Notes: a model not told the origin generated them from the letters alone. A stretch of 64,000 nucleotides of DNA from Linum tenue (GCA_946122785.1 CAMGYJ010000010.1:27631608-27695607); one strand, 5' to 3'; numbered from the stretch's first letter, positions 21,181-37,809 are shown. Made by a program: numbers and translations.

Positions 21181-22955
21181 TATGGTTATTACTTATTTAA
21201 AAGTCTTCATTTTCCACTATGGGATTTGAATGAATGAAATTTTAACCGAGTTCCAGTTTGTATTGTTTTTTTTTTGCTTCTCTCTAGAGTTTTTCTTTTT
21301 TAACCGGGCTAGAATTTTCAAAAATTATACATGGATATTTCAACAATTATACATGTCAAATAAATAGTGTCCTATTTTCTACAAAAAAAGTAAATAATTA
21401 TCATCTTAAATACATCACCATAAAAGGAATTAAGCCTCAACTATGCACATTACATTTCAGTACCTAAATTTAATAGATCTTTAGATTTATAACCTATTTT
21501 TTTTGCATATAAGTCCTCAAAATATTATGGAACATTATATTTTAGTACCTAAAATTTGTGTATTATATTTTAGCACCTAAACTTTTGCAATTCTACGAAT
21601 AGGTCTAATTTTGGTATGTGTAATTAAGACACCATCGAATAAATGGGTATCCACATCCAACTGATACACATTTAAATTAGTAAAGTAAATATCCATACAC
21701 TACCCAAACCAATCTACAAACTTTCAAACCCGTATACATCACCCATACTCTACACGTAATCAATGGGTCTAAATATATATGGTTATTACTTATTAAAAAG
21801 TCTTCAATTTCCACTCTGGGATTTGAATGAGTGAAATTTTAACCGAGTTCCAGTTTGTATTTTTTTTGCTTCTCTCTAGAGTTTTTCTTTTTCAACCAGG
21901 CTAGAATTTTCAAAAATTATACATGGAATTTCCAACAATTATACATGTCAAATAAATAGTTTCCTATTTTCTAAAAAAAAAGTAAATAATTATCATCTTA
22001 AATACATCACCATAAAAGGAATTTAGCCTCAACTATGCACATTACATTTCGGTACCTAAATTTAATAGATCTTTAGATTTATGACCTATTTTTTTGCATA
22101 TAAGTCCTCAAAATATTATGGAACATTACATTTTAGTACCTAAAATTTATGTATTACATTTTAGCACCTAAACTTTTGCAATTCTACGAATAGGTCTAAT
22201 TTTGGTATGTGTAATTAAGACACCATCGAATAAATGGGTATCCACACCCAACTGATACACATTTAAATTAGTAAAGTAAATATCCATACACTACCCAAAC
22301 CAATCTACAAACTTCCAAACCCATATACGTCACCCATACCCTACTCATAATCAATGGGTCTAAATCTATATGGTTATTACTTATTAAAAAGTCTTCATTT
22401 TCCACTATGGGATTTGAATGAGTGAAATTTTAACCGAATTCTAGTTTGTATTTTTTTTTCTTCTATCTAGAGTTTTTCTTTTTCAACCGGGCTAGAATTT
22501 TCAAAAATTATACATGGAATTTTCAACAACTATACATGTCAAATAAATAGTTTCCTATTTTCTACAAAAAAAGTAAATAATTATCATCTTAAATATATCA
22601 CCATAAAAGGAATTAAGCCTCAACTATGCACATTACATTTCAGTACCTAAATTTAATATATCTTTAGATTTATAAACTTTTTTTTTTTGCATATAAGTCC
22701 TCAAAATATTATGGAACATTACATTTTAGTACCTAAAATTTGTGTGTTACATTTTAGCACCTAAACTTTTGCAATTCTACGAATAGGTCTAATTTTGGTA
22801 TGTGTAATTAAGACACCATCGAATAAATGGGTATCCACACCCAACTGATACACATTTAAATTAGTAAAGTAAATATCCATACACTATCCAAACCAATCTA
22901 CACACTTCCAAACCCATATACGTCACCCATACCCTATTCATAATCAATGGATCTA
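21181..22955. repeat. Three tandem copies of a ~0.6-kb AT-rich repeat
   Basis: Units start at 21181, 21778 and 22369 (lengths about 597, 591 and 587 bp), each opening with tatggttattacttatt and ending near aatcaatgg(g/a)tcta. The copies are about 95% alike by eye and differ mainly in homopolymer length and scattered transitions. No unit has an open frame. The array ends about 200 bp before the Helitron-like terminus at 23191, so it may be the body of such an element. Confidence 0.93.
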
Positions 22956-23152
22956 CTTGGGTTTACGTTAATATCATTTATTAGCCAAAATTTTAAAAAG
23001 CAATTAAATTGAATGTTGACCGTCATATATCTCTTCTCACTCAATATCATATTGTCAAGTCAATATTACTAAAAACTACTAACAAAAAGTTAATTTAGGC
23101 TAATAATACTAACAAAACACCATAACCGACCACATAATTCATGCCGGCAGGT

Positions 23153-23191
23153 CATCTCCGTCCCGCGACGAGATGCGGCATCACCACCTAG
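23153..23191 (+). mobile_element. Helitron-like 3' terminus (plus strand)
   Basis: A hairpin CATCTC(23153-23158)-loop-GAGATG(23170-23175) is followed by 12 nt, CTAG (23188-23191), and then T. This matches the canonical Helitron 3' end. The tandem 0.6-kb array lies directly upstream. The 5' TC end was not found. Confidence 0.5.
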
Positions 23192-23213
23192 TTATATATA
23201 TATATATATATAT

Positions 23214-23503
23214 GGTGAATACTGGTGTACGTCAGGCGTATAGTATACGTCAGGTGATCTAGCCGTTAGATGTAGTTAGATGAGCTCCGGCCGATCTCAA
23301 CAGTCAATTTTTGTTTTTCATTTAATCAAAGTTCGGATTAGGGTTTAGAAAATGGGTGCCTGGGGTTTATCCATTAGAGGTTAGGGTATAGTATCATACC
23401 CCAAACTCGATTTAATTCATGGTCTAGATAGTGATATCTCACTAGTAGTACCTAACGTATAGTATACGCCTGACATACGCCAGTCTGACCCATATATGGT
23501 GAC

Positions 23504-23561
<58 letters not shown>

Positions 23562-23628
23562 ACTTGGGTCAGACGGCTAGATCACCTGACGTATGCTATA
23601 CGCCTGACGTACACCAGTCATCACCACC
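23214..23628. repeat. Fold-back cluster of related inverted-repeat elements in TA-rich target
   Basis: The left arm 23214-23266 (tggtgtacgtcaggcgtata and onward) matches the reverse complement of 23573-23625 with three mismatches over 53 bp. A third, inward-facing arm at about 23454-23493 pairs with the left arm over about 38 bp, so 23214-23493 alone looks like one MITE and the rest a second, collapsed copy. (TA)n runs flank and separate them (23193-23213, about 23507-23557, 23629-23643), as expected for elements that insert at TA. The interior is non-coding. Confidence 0.85.
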
Positions 23629-23677
23629 ATATATATATATATATAAACATAAATACCCGTTACTGGCAGCCTAGTTA

Positions 23678-24102
23678 TTCTGCTAACTTGAAAATTCGTT
23701 AGTATATACTAACTAATATCCAAAATGTATGAACTAATATCCAAATATACTGAGTATCTAGATAGCACAGCCTAGTATTCAAAATATCATAAACTAGTAT
23801 CCAAATAGTAGATACCAACTAATATCCATAATCAACCAACTAGTATTCAATATGGATACTTTTATGTGTTATCTGGATACTCTTATGTGTTATTTGAATA
23901 CTAATTATGTGTTGTATGGATACTATTCTGTGTTGTCTAGATATTAGTTTGTGAATTTGGGATAATAGTTGATTCATGGTAGATATCAGTTAGCAAACTT
24001 TGAATACTAGTATATGCTCTCTAGATACTTTAATACTTGGATACTAATTCATATATTTTAGATATCAGTTAGTATCTGCTAACGAATTTTCAAGTTAGCA
24101 GA
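23678..24102. repeat. MITE with long terminal inverted repeats
   Basis: The left end tctgctaacttgaaaattcg (from 23679) is exactly matched in reverse complement at the right end (to 24102). Further inward the arms stay partly complementary (actaatatcc / ggatactaat blocks). TTA flanks both sides (23675-23677 and 24103-24105), compatible with a PIF/Harbinger-type TSD, although the left side has one extra T. No coding capacity. Confidence 0.8.
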
Positions 24103-24105
24103 TTA

Positions 24106-25277
24106 ACTTTAGTGCGTTACTGGTGCCTAAGAACTCGGCTCTGGTGTGGTTGTTTCTATCTTTATTTTTTGCACTCATCATCTGGGTCGTACTTTTTTTT
24201 TGCTTGGATTAGGTGTGGTTGTTCCTACTTTAATTTTGTGCAATCACAATCTAGGTTTTCCATTTTTTACTTCATCATTTTATTGGTAACATTATCTTAA
24301 ATATGTGTACTCATATTATCTATGACATCCATTTGTTTGTAAAAAAATGTCCTTCTCAGGCTTTTATTGCGTATATTTTCTTGAATTGCTTCTCAAATCA
24401 TAAATGTTGACAATCTTGAAGAATTCTAACATTGTTATATTTATTTAATAATCATAATGAATTCAAAACGATGAGGGTTTATTTTCACAATTGACAAAAT
24501 TAGTCGATCTTCTCCCCATGCACTTCCTCCTCTTCCTTGAAATCCCATGTCTAGGTTATTGTTTTCATGCATTCTCCAAAGCGCTTCTCCATTTGAGAAT
24601 GACGATAGGTTCGAATCTAAATAAATTATTTTCTCTAAACTAGCATTGCTCGCCTGTCTATATTTTCCTTGACCATAAAACTAGATGCGCCATTTTTCCT
24701 AAATTTATGTGGTTTGTCAACCAATAAATTCATCCAATTACATATAATCCAAACGTTCATACACAACAAATTAATTAATGAATATGTAGATAGTGAGATA
24801 ACTCAACCACAAGATCGCGGCATGACGCGACATTCACTTTCTAGTGAATTAAAAAAAACACACTCACAAAATGAATTGAATTATACCCTTTGGTACATAA
24901 ACACAATTGCTTTTTTGCTAGAGTTAAGACTAAGAACGGTACATGTCAAATTTAAACTTGACTTCGTAAGGTACAAATACAAAAACAAGTTATGGTACAA
25001 ATTTGTAGAGTACTTGATATGTGACATCTCCCGTTAAATATTGTAGAAATTCAATCCATTGAGCTAAGATATAGGTACAATTTCAATTTGTACTAATCTT
25101 GATCGAACTTGGACTAGAATGATACATTAACAAATTTACTCTTCTAGTAATGGTGTATGTCAAATTTGAACTTGATTCAATCTAAGGTACATACAAGCAA
25201 ACAACAAGTTAGGATACAAATGCAATTTGTATAATATTACTTGCTATACGTGATATTTTCTGTAAAGAATGATAGGT
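24106..25277. other. AT-rich spacer with an imperfect direct duplication
   Basis: Segments at about 24935-25035 and 25148-25265 share blocks (tgtcaaattt.aacttga, aaggtaca, acaagtta, gtgata), an old duplication of about 100 bp. A 122-codon frame at 24669-25037 covers part of it and has no recognisable domain. No gene is called. Confidence 0.45.
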
Positions 25278-26631
25278 GTAACACTTCACCCTATTCATCA
25301 AGGGTTGAACCAAGGTTTCACTCGTGTAGCGGACTCACTCGAGGATTAAGTTTTACAAAACTTCACTGGGTTCCAACCATAGGGTTAGGATATGTTTAAA
25401 ACACAACTCAATACGAATCCCTTATCAAAAGTTTCACATTTTTCCACTAGTCACTTACTCAATTCGTTGATCAATCTTCCTCAAATCCAAAATCTACAAA
25501 ATTCATACTACTAGTACGTTTAATTAATTTAAATTCAACTCAAGGGTCATACTCGACCAAGACCAACTATCACGCATTAACAAAACTAAAACCATAAGAT
25601 AAGAATTTAGGAATACCTCAATATATAAAACCTTCAAAACCAAATTCCTCCATCGATTGGTGTAAGTGCCAAAGTCGTTCCCAATTTATCACACCTGTCA
25701 TAACTGAAAACACGCCCAGTCAACTATTGAGCTGATATGTGGCAATATTACACATACACAGTGAATTCCACAAAATGCACAAATAAATAAATTTAGGCAA
25801 AGTACATTTATGTAGCCATAATTTTCTTGTTTGGGATAATAATAACCTTATATTAGAAATATATACAATATTGCAAGAAATTTGGATGATTGTATGACAA
25901 ATCTAGCCATTTCCGTTACAAAATTTATCGATGTGAAGAGGTTCTATCTGTTAGGTTAACATTATGCTGACTAAGATACTTCCTCGACGCACATGTCAGA
26001 AAACTCTGAAGACAATTCTAAGGGAATGATTTTTTATTCGCCTATTCTCCGATGATTTGCATTTAGGTATCATAATAAAACAAGTGCATACTACATTGTA
26101 ATTTTATAATAATCCATTAACCAATTCACACCTCACTAATCAGTAGATTTGCATTTAGATTGAGTGGATATGCAATGAATTGATTGAATAACATCATCGA
26201 GACGGCCTTTCATATGCATACCGCGGTGAGTGAGATGAAGTGAAGTTTTTTTTCTTCTGTTTTCATGTTGCACTTGTATGTCGCCATTCGTTCTTCATTT
26301 TCATTTCTTCCAAAATGATAATGCTTCTTTCTCTCTTATATATTATGGAAAAAACATGAAGATCAAAGTTGAGTCGTTGGGAAAAGTCCAAATTGTGTAC
26401 TTTTATTCTATGTATATATGCTGATAAATTATTCGCAGGATAATTGAATTATAAATGACAACAAGATTATTAGGTATTATAAGAAGATCTCCAATTTAGT
26501 AATTGCTAAAGCTTAGTTAGTGTCCATGTGCCAAATGTTAGAGCAGTTGGGTCAATGTAGAGCTCATTGCTAAATTATCAATTCTTCTTGCAATGTTATA
26601 TAAGTAATTGGTTTGATGATATGGTTGTAGG
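25278..26631. other. AT-rich intergenic sequence
   Basis: The phrase tgtaacacttcaccc at 25278 looks like an LTR start, but no matching end, PBS or partner copy is present. Nothing else is recognised over about 1.3 kb. Confidence 0.4.
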
Positions 26632-26869
26632 TAGGGGTGGATGTTTGGTTTGCGGATTGTGGGTAATCTGCAAACCGAACAAAACCAATAAAGCATATGG
26701 GTATTTAGCTTGCAATCACCAATAAAACATATTGAGATTTAGCTTATTATCTTTCGGGGAATTTGAACTACGGTGCGGGTGGTGGGTAACATAATTGTAT
26801 ATATTTGTGGGTGTGTCCAACCGCAAAATGTGGGGTGGGTAAACACACCCACCCTAATTTCCACCCCTA
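26632..26869. repeat. hAT-type MITE
   Basis: The ends are TAGGGGTGGA and its exact reverse complement TCCACCCCTA, enclosing 238 bp of non-coding DNA. The flanking octamers GTTGTAGG (26624-26631) and ATAGTAGG (26870-26877) agree at 6 of 8 positions, consistent with a decayed 8-bp hAT target duplication. The terminal TAGGG resembles the larger hAT ends in this window. Confidence 0.75.
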
Positions 26870-26877
26870 ATAGTAGG

Positions 26878-27532
26878 GATCACGTTTAAAAATTGCTAAT
26901 TATTTTTAGGAATATATATGGTCTAAGTGCAATTGTTACTCAGGTGATCCGCTCCGGTTGATACTACATGACTTTTTCACCCATGGTTTCGGCCCATAAC
27001 TATCCGGGCCCAAATCCAATCCTCATTTGTCCCGATTCGACCATCATCTGATCATCATCAACGATTCACCGTTATCGGCTCATCGCCCAGCCAGCAGTCT
27101 TCCCGAGTGACACGACATGACTCATCCCCGGCTCCGGTCGGCTCCGATTCTACCAATGGCGGCAGCGGGAAAGTATTTTTTAACTGTTACAAATTGCCGG
27201 AACGCGACAAACCCACAGCGGGAGATCAATCATCCCTCTCTGGGGAATTATTAAGCCCCTAAAGAAACCTCAGCTTTTCTTTAATCCTTCTTCAAAAATG
27301 TCGCTTTCAGCAGCCCTCGTCATCGTCTTCATCAGACCTCCCACCATTTCCTCCCAGTCAACGGTCCATCCCTAAACGGTTTACCATAACCCCCTACTCT
27401 CAATTTCTTCTTTCTCTTCCTCCAAGTCCATCTCTCCCCCCTTCTTCGCGCGCCATCTCGAAGCTGCTTCGATCTCTTTCAGGAGTTCCTCCCATCTGGG
27501 TTTTGGGGGGGTTTATGGTAAACCCCTAGTCG
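26878..27532 (+). promoter_or_regulatory. Upstream region and 5' UTR of the LysM receptor kinase gene
   Basis: GC content rises sharply from about 26990. A pyrimidine-rich stretch (about 27290-27480) looks like a 5' leader. AGTCAA at 27356-27361 is a W-box (TTGACT on the minus strand), the WRKY site common in defence promoters. A 6-bp match can be chance. No TATA box could be assigned with confidence. Confidence 0.4.
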
Positions 27533-31800
<4,268 letters not shown>

Positions 31801-32057
31801 GAACAGGGAGGAGAGAGACTATCTCTTCTCTTCTCGAATCGTGTGAATAGTACGAGATATTACCAGGGGTTTCTCTCAGAGCATAGTCGTATACCTCCCA
31901 TCTTTGTTGGTTTTTCTCTGTAAATGATGTCATTGTGTAGCAGCAGCAGCTGAAGCGAATTCACAGGGGGGCGCGGGAAAAAACTCAAAGTCTCTCCAGA
32001 ATTTGTAGCAGCAAAGATTGTTTCTATTTTTGAATGGATCTGGTCCAAGATAGGTCA
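31801..32057 (+). other. 3' UTR of the receptor kinase gene and spacer
   Basis: About 250 bp of non-coding sequence lies before the second hAT element. No canonical AATAAA was found, which is common in plants. Confidence 0.5.
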
Positions 32058-32065
32058 GTAACCAC
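32058..32065. repeat. Left target-site duplication of hAT 2 (GTAACCAC)
   Basis: This is identical to 37810-37817 and abuts the CAGGGCTG terminus. Confidence 0.95.
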
Positions 32066-32109
32066 CAGGGCTGCTAACCGGTAATCCGGTTAACGTGTTA
32101 ACCGATAAC

Positions 32110-33232
32110 CGCGGTTATCGGTTAACCCGTTAACCGAATCAAACGGTAAACGGATGGACTTTTTGGGGGAACGGTTTACCGAGATCGGATAGGCAAAATA
32201 CCGTCGGGAGAGCGGTATTCCGATACCGATTTGGACTAAGGAATCGCCAAACCCAATTACCCAAACGTCGGCATTCAGGCTTCAGCAACTCATCAAAAGT
32301 CCAAAGCCAAACCGAAGCCCTACCTAAGCAATTAACCTTAGACTTTGCAGAGTGCTTCCCTACGCCCCTACCCTGCTGCACGAGAAGTCGAGAACGACTG
32401 TACAATCGTCTAGTCGTCTCCGTCGCCGGCAACAAGCTGTCAAGCTTCATCCAAGAGTGACAGACACGACACAGTCCAGCAGGCAGCAGCCGTCATCCTC
32501 ACCGCCAGGCTCTGTTTCCGGCAAGTCCTTCCGCCGTTGCCCTGTTTCCGTTGAACCCCGTCGTCGTCGATCGAAACCGGTAGGCCTCTCCATCTTCGTC
32601 GTCCTCGTCGCTGGCGCAAGCTCCGGCCAAGAGACACGACCCAGGCACCCAGCAGCTCGCCCTTCGTCGTTGTCCCTGTTTGCGTCGAACCTCGTCGCTG
32701 TCTGAGGTTAAACACTCGATTGCACAGCCCAGCAGCTCCCCCTCTCCGACTCTCCGTCGATTTGAAAGGTAATTGGCGTAGCCGAGTACGTATTCAATTA
32801 TTTTAGTTTGATAATGTATTTGGATTTTCGCCATTACCATTTACCATGGTCCATTGATTTGTGCTTTGTGAATTGTGACTTTGTCGACTGTCGTAGTCTC
32901 TTGTAGTTGTATGTAGGTGAAGCAGAGAAGCATGGGTCCATGGTTTTTGTAACTTTGTGAATTGTGACTTTGCCGAGTAGAGTTTTGTTGATTTGTACTT
33001 TTGTAGTTTCGTAGTCTCTTGTAGTTGTATGTAGTTGTAACTTTGTAATTTGTAATTTTGTAGTTTTGTTGATTTTTTAGGCTTGCTTGCAGGTGAAGGC
33101 GTGAATCAGAAGGCAGAAGCAAAACAATATATAATAAAGTGAAAAAACAAGGGGTGTACAGTCGATCCCACAAAGTCAAGGGGTGGTTTTTGGTTTTTTG
33201 TTACTTGAGAAACAAACTAACAAAGTGAAAAA
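32110..33232 (+). other. 5' non-coding region of hAT 2
   Basis: GC-rich to about 32760, then T-rich with an internal duplication: blocks gaattgtgactttg and tagtctcttgtagttgtatgtag each occur twice between 32868 and 33032. It likely holds promoter and 5' UTR exons. Short open frames here show no domain. Confidence 0.5.
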
Positions 33233-36015
33233 TGTAAGATAGTTATTTAATGGTTTATGGTTGGGTGATTTTTGTTTTTTGACATGTCGGCAATGGCATT
33301 TTAATGATTTTTATTTTTTTATGTTTTTTTACTTTTTGTTATAGGACAAAACCTTCTCGTCCTCGTAAAAGAGATGGTCCGAAAAAAAGTGGTTCAGTTC
33401 CTCCTCGAACCACTTCCAAAAAATTGGGTACTCGTGTTGGAGTTGCAGAAGGGAATCAAGGGAATGTCTCATCTAGTACACCTACACCTACTACCACAGG
33501 CATTGAATCTGCACCTGCTACTGCTACTGCAACACCTGCAGTTGCTACGCCAGCGGATGGAGTTGGTGAGCCCAAGAAAAATGTCAAGGGACCGGGAAGG
33601 AAGAAGAGATCCCCGTGGTGGGATTATTATGATGATGCTCTGGTGGATGACTACCCATATGGTAAATGCAAACAGTGTGAAACTTTGATAAAAGCTCACT
33701 CAATCAATAACGGGACTACTGGTTTGAAAAACCATCACTTGTCATGCGAGAGAAAGAGGAAGGCAGCCAGTGGTCAATCACTATTGAATTATCAGCCTGG
33801 TGATGGTGAGGTAGGCTCTCTTACTCCATGGAAGTTTGATCAACAAAAAGCTAGAACTGCATTAGCTGTAATGATCATCTTGGATGAGCTGCCATTTCGT
33901 TTTGTTGAGCATGAAGGGTTTAAGAGATTTATGGCGGTAACCCAACCATTGTTTGTGATACCTGGAAGACAGACAATAAGGCAGGATTGTTATATAATCT
34001 TTTTGGAGAAAAAAGAGTTGTTATCTGAGTTCTTCAAATCCAAGTGCAAAGGAAGAATTTCTATCACCACAGATACATGGACTTCTGATAACAACCAGAA
34101 CTTCATGTGTGTAACTGCTCATTTCATTGGGAGTGACTGGAAGCTGCAGAAGAGGATCATTAGCTTTGTTCCCATCACTAGTCACAGTGGGAAGGATATT
34201 GCAGAAAAATTGGCAGAATGTCTACAAGATTGGAAAGCACAACATTTGTTCTCCATTACCATGGATAATGCTTCTTCTAATGATGTTCTTATAGAGTGTA
34301 TGAGAACAAAGATGAAAGAGTGGGGAACAGATTTGCTTGGTGGGAAGTATTTGCAATTTCGATGTGTGGCACATATAATCAATTTGGTTGTGTCAGATGG
34401 GTTGAAGGAGGTTGGAGTTGCTATAGAAAGGGTTCGAGATTGTGTGAAATGGGTGAAGTCATCACCAGGTAGAAGTGCAAAGTTCAAATCTGCCATTGAA
34501 TATCTACAAATGGATGGAAGAAGACTTGTATCTTTGGATGTTCCAACTAGGTGGAACTCAACTTATTTGATGTTGGAATCTGCTGAAAGGTTTGAGCTTG
34601 TTTTTAACTTCTTGCATGCGAGCCCCAATGATTCTGCTTTTCGGGATTATGTGGACTCAAAGAGAGGTCCTCCAACTAAGGAAGATTGGAGCAGTATTCG
34701 GCGGCTAATGAAGTATTTGAAGTTCTTTTATGAGCTCACCTTACGGGTATCGGGTATGTGAACAGAACTCCACCTATTCAAATTCATGGTTTTTACTTTT
34801 ATTAACTTGTAATATGTGAATAATTTGTTGTTATTTTTTGATGTATTAGGAACATCTTATGTGACCGCTCATACTTTCTTCAAAGCTATTGCCGACATCT
34901 ATGAAGTGATAGAACTTTTTAAGAAAGACATAGATGTAGAGATACAGCGGATGGCAGAAAGAATGGAGGCAAAGGTACGAAAGTATTGGTTTGAGAATGA
35001 TGATGATGATGAGGTGGAGAACCTAAGGATAAATAGACTGGTTTACATGGCTTGTGTGCTAGATCCTAGGCGTAAATTGGCTTATTTGTCTTGGATGTGG
35101 GGTAAGATGTATGGGAAGAAGAAAGGAGATGATTTGGTGAAAGATGTGACTGCAGAGATGACTGCAATGTTTGAGGTTTACAGATTGAAGTATGCACCTC
35201 AACCCTCCGAGCCTACTGTTGAGGCCATTCCTAGTGTTGATGATGGATCTGCATCTTATGGAGGGACATTTGATGCTGAATTCAAGAAGATGAGAAAGGA
35301 GAACCTTCAGATGGGGATTCGAGGTTTTTCTGAGCTAGACATCTACTTAAGAGATGCTAATGATGCTATTAACGAGGATGATAATGATATGAAGTTTGAC
35401 ATCTTGCTGTGGTGGAGTAAGAACGGCGTTAGATATCCTATTCTTTCCCAGATGGTTAAGGATATCCTAGCTGTTCCAGTCTCCTCTGTTGCCTCAGAGG
35501 CCGCTTTCAGTTGTGGAGGTCGAGTGCTCAGCCCGTTTAGGTCTTCGTTGAGCCCCATCATTGTAGAGGCTTTGATTTGTGCTGAAGATTGGATAAGGTT
35601 TGAAGGAGGGAAGAAAGCAGAAAAAGTTGATGATAAAGAAGATCAAAATCAAAACCAAATCGATTATGAAAGTGGTAAGAAATAGGAATTCTTAATTTAA
35701 TTTAATTTTAAGTCTTCCTTTACTCATTTTCCAATAATATATTATAAGATGAATTCTAACAATTTGTATTTTTTATTATACTTAGTCACTACTAACTTCC
35801 AAGCTCGGATGGAAAGTGCTACTAAAGGTGACAAACAAGGTTTACCTGTTGTGCTGGAGGAGGAGGAGGAAGAGGAGGAGGAGGAAGATTCAGACGAGGA
35901 CGAGGAGGACCAAGATGACGAGGATAATGGTGATGATACCCTTCGCACCACTTTGAAGCAACAAGGTTTTGTTGATGTTGGTGGTAGCGGACAAGGAGGA
36001 ATTGGTGGCAAGTGA
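33233..36015 (+). CDS. hAT 2 transposase (BED finger, RNase H-like core, hAT dimerisation domain)
   Basis: Predicted coding exons are 33233-33234, 33345-34753, 34850-35674 and 35786-36015, totalling 2466 nt and 821 aa, with phase maintained at every junction. The start codon would be split (AT before the GTAAGA donor at 33235, G after the acceptor), because the long frame has no suitable ATG after the acceptor; this part is inference. Domains: a Lys/Pro-rich, Thr/Ala-rich N-terminus; a BED zinc finger from about residue 100 (CKQC at 109-112, HHLSC); catalytic-type Asp at about 244 (TTDTW) and 308 (MDNASSND); and a dimerisation domain with Glu at about 687 (ASEAAF). The last exon encodes an unusual poly-Glu/Asp tail. 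The protein would bind the element ends and cut and paste them. No stop or frameshift is seen. Confidence 0.9.
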
Positions 36016-37809
36016 GGATCTAGTGATTCTATTTTTTATCGTCATTTTTTAGAACTTAATTCAAACATTTAGAAGCAGCAGGCCAGGCTACTCCCTTTGG
36101 AATTATAAATTTATAGCTACGTTACGTAGATGTAGTACTAGACTACTAGTACTTACTACTATAATGCTATTTTTTATTTTCAGTTTTTGGTATTTGCTCT
36201 TTGGAATTCACTTGTTTGATTTCTGTTTTTTTTTCATTAGCCGACCAGACAATTTGAAATTCAGAATTGATGTGATTTGTCTCTTTAATCTTTATTCATT
36301 ACTTATTTACTTAGTTATTTGTCTAATTGTCTCATTGTAAATTTGTAATTATTCATTTATTTGTTTCATGCTAATGGAATAATTGTTTCATTTGTTTGTT
36401 GATTTTTTCCACTTTCCGCTGATCCGAATGGGAATGGCCACACAAGAGTGAAGACAAGACACAACCCTGGCCCCTGGGTGGCTGCGTGCCTGCGTCCCCT
36501 GCCTGCCAGCTGTCACAAATTTGGTTTTGCCTGTTTCTCTTACACTACGTTTTTTTAGAGCGGAAAACAGGGGGAAGGAAAGAATAGGAAGGAAAGTGCA
36601 ATTTTCGATAAACTTTCCCCTGTTTTCGAATGTGAGCACAGTAATCGGGTGAAGGAAAAGGGGGGAAAATTTCACAGTGGAACCCTCTCCCCCAAATCGG
36701 AGAGAAAACGCTCCACTAACTCTTTCTCTTTCATTTTTTTATTTGCCAGATTAATTAATCGTTCACTTTCCCTTTTTTTATCTGCTACCCCTCTCCTCTC
36801 TCCTTGCTTTTTCTTCTTCTTCGTTCTCCCCAAATGCGAACCCAAACTAGAAATAGAGATAGAAAAACATAAGGTAATTATACATTACGTAACCATATAA
36901 CTAATATCATTACGTAATTAGTTATCTCAATAATAACATAAGGTAATTATACATTATGATAATACGTTATCTCAATAATATCATCACCATTACTAAAAAC
37001 AATCTTATATAACTATATTATAAATGATGTTATTAAGTAGGGGAGTCAATTGAACTTGGGCACAAGTGCGGTCTGCATATATTTATGTACGCTTAAGTTT
37101 AGATCTTATGTTGACGAATCAATAAAATAGTGAACAAAATTTTAGTAATGGATTGACAAGTTTTTTCAAGCGATCTATTTTAGATTTGTAACGATGAACA
37201 AATTAGCAAGTAATAACAAATTTAATTCATAATCGATTATTAATTGAAATAATAAAATACACAATTATATTATTTTAGTATTACATTACACAATAAAATA
37301 ACATACTTATCATATTTCTCAATATACTTTTTTTCATCTCAATTTTCCTTTTTCTTTACATTTACATAACCAATAAAATAACATATTCATCACACTTCTC
37401 AATACACACTTTCCTTCCCACTTTCCTCCATAAAACAACATTTTCCTTTCAATTTCCTTCACCTCCAAATCTCCCCTCCCCTCCTAATTTTCCTTCACCT
37501 TCCCTCCTTTTCCTCCCTTCCTTCGGAAACATAGTGTAAGTATTGGCAAATGGCAACGCCCAGCTGTCCTTTCCAGTTCCAGATTTCTGACCGAGGGGCA
37601 GCACGCAGCAGTGAGCAGACAACAAAAAGTCAGAAATTGTTCGGGAATTCGGGAAACCGTTTCCCTAACCGAGACCGGCTGCGTTCGGTTGGTGGTATAC
37701 CGAACCGAATCGGTAACGAGACTCGGCGCATGAATTTGGCCGACCGGTATACATGCTACCGATAAAACGGTAAACGGTTAACACATTAACCGTACCGTTC
37801 CCAGCCCTA
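36016..37809 (+). other. 3' non-coding region of hAT 2
   Basis: No coding sequence is seen. A ~75-bp imperfect direct repeat built on cataaggtaattatacatta occurs at about 36868 and 36938. The last 130 bp are rich in GGTAAACGGTTAAC-like subterminal repeats. The nested inverted-repeat element 36539-37540 lies within it. Confidence 0.55.
36539..37540. repeat. Candidate nested inverted-repeat element
   Basis: The left end CTTACACTACGTTT and the reverse complement of the right end, CTTACACTATGTTT, match at 13 of 14 positions and bracket about 1 kb of non-coding DNA. The inner flanks are purine-rich (left) and pyrimidine-rich (right), extending the fold-back loosely. No target duplication was recognised. 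Confidence 0.55.

Larger units (their letters stand above)
32066..37809 (+). mobile_element. hAT transposon 2, complete and possibly autonomous
   Basis: The left end is CAGGGCTG and the right end, read inward, is TAGGGCTG. A perfect 8-bp target duplication, GTAACCAC, lies at 32058-32065 and 37810-37817. Both subterminal regions are rich in short GGTTAAC/CGGTTAAC-type repeats (about 32080-32150 and 37760-37800), typical transposase-binding environments in hAT elements. The 5744-bp element encodes an uninterrupted spliced transposase. It has its own nested repeat at 36539-37540. Everything needed for an autonomous element appears present, though activity is not shown. Confidence 0.95.

Noticed and set aside
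23193..23560. TA-rich runs as TATA promoters
   Set aside because: They are long (TA)n microsatellites flanking MITE arms, with no gene downstream.
24669..25037. 122-codon frame in AT-rich DNA
   Set aside because: No recognisable domain, no splice or promoter context, and it overlaps an old direct duplication.
25278..25300. TGTAACACTTCACCC as an LTR start
   Set aside because: No matching terminus, partner LTR, PBS or PPT was found nearby.
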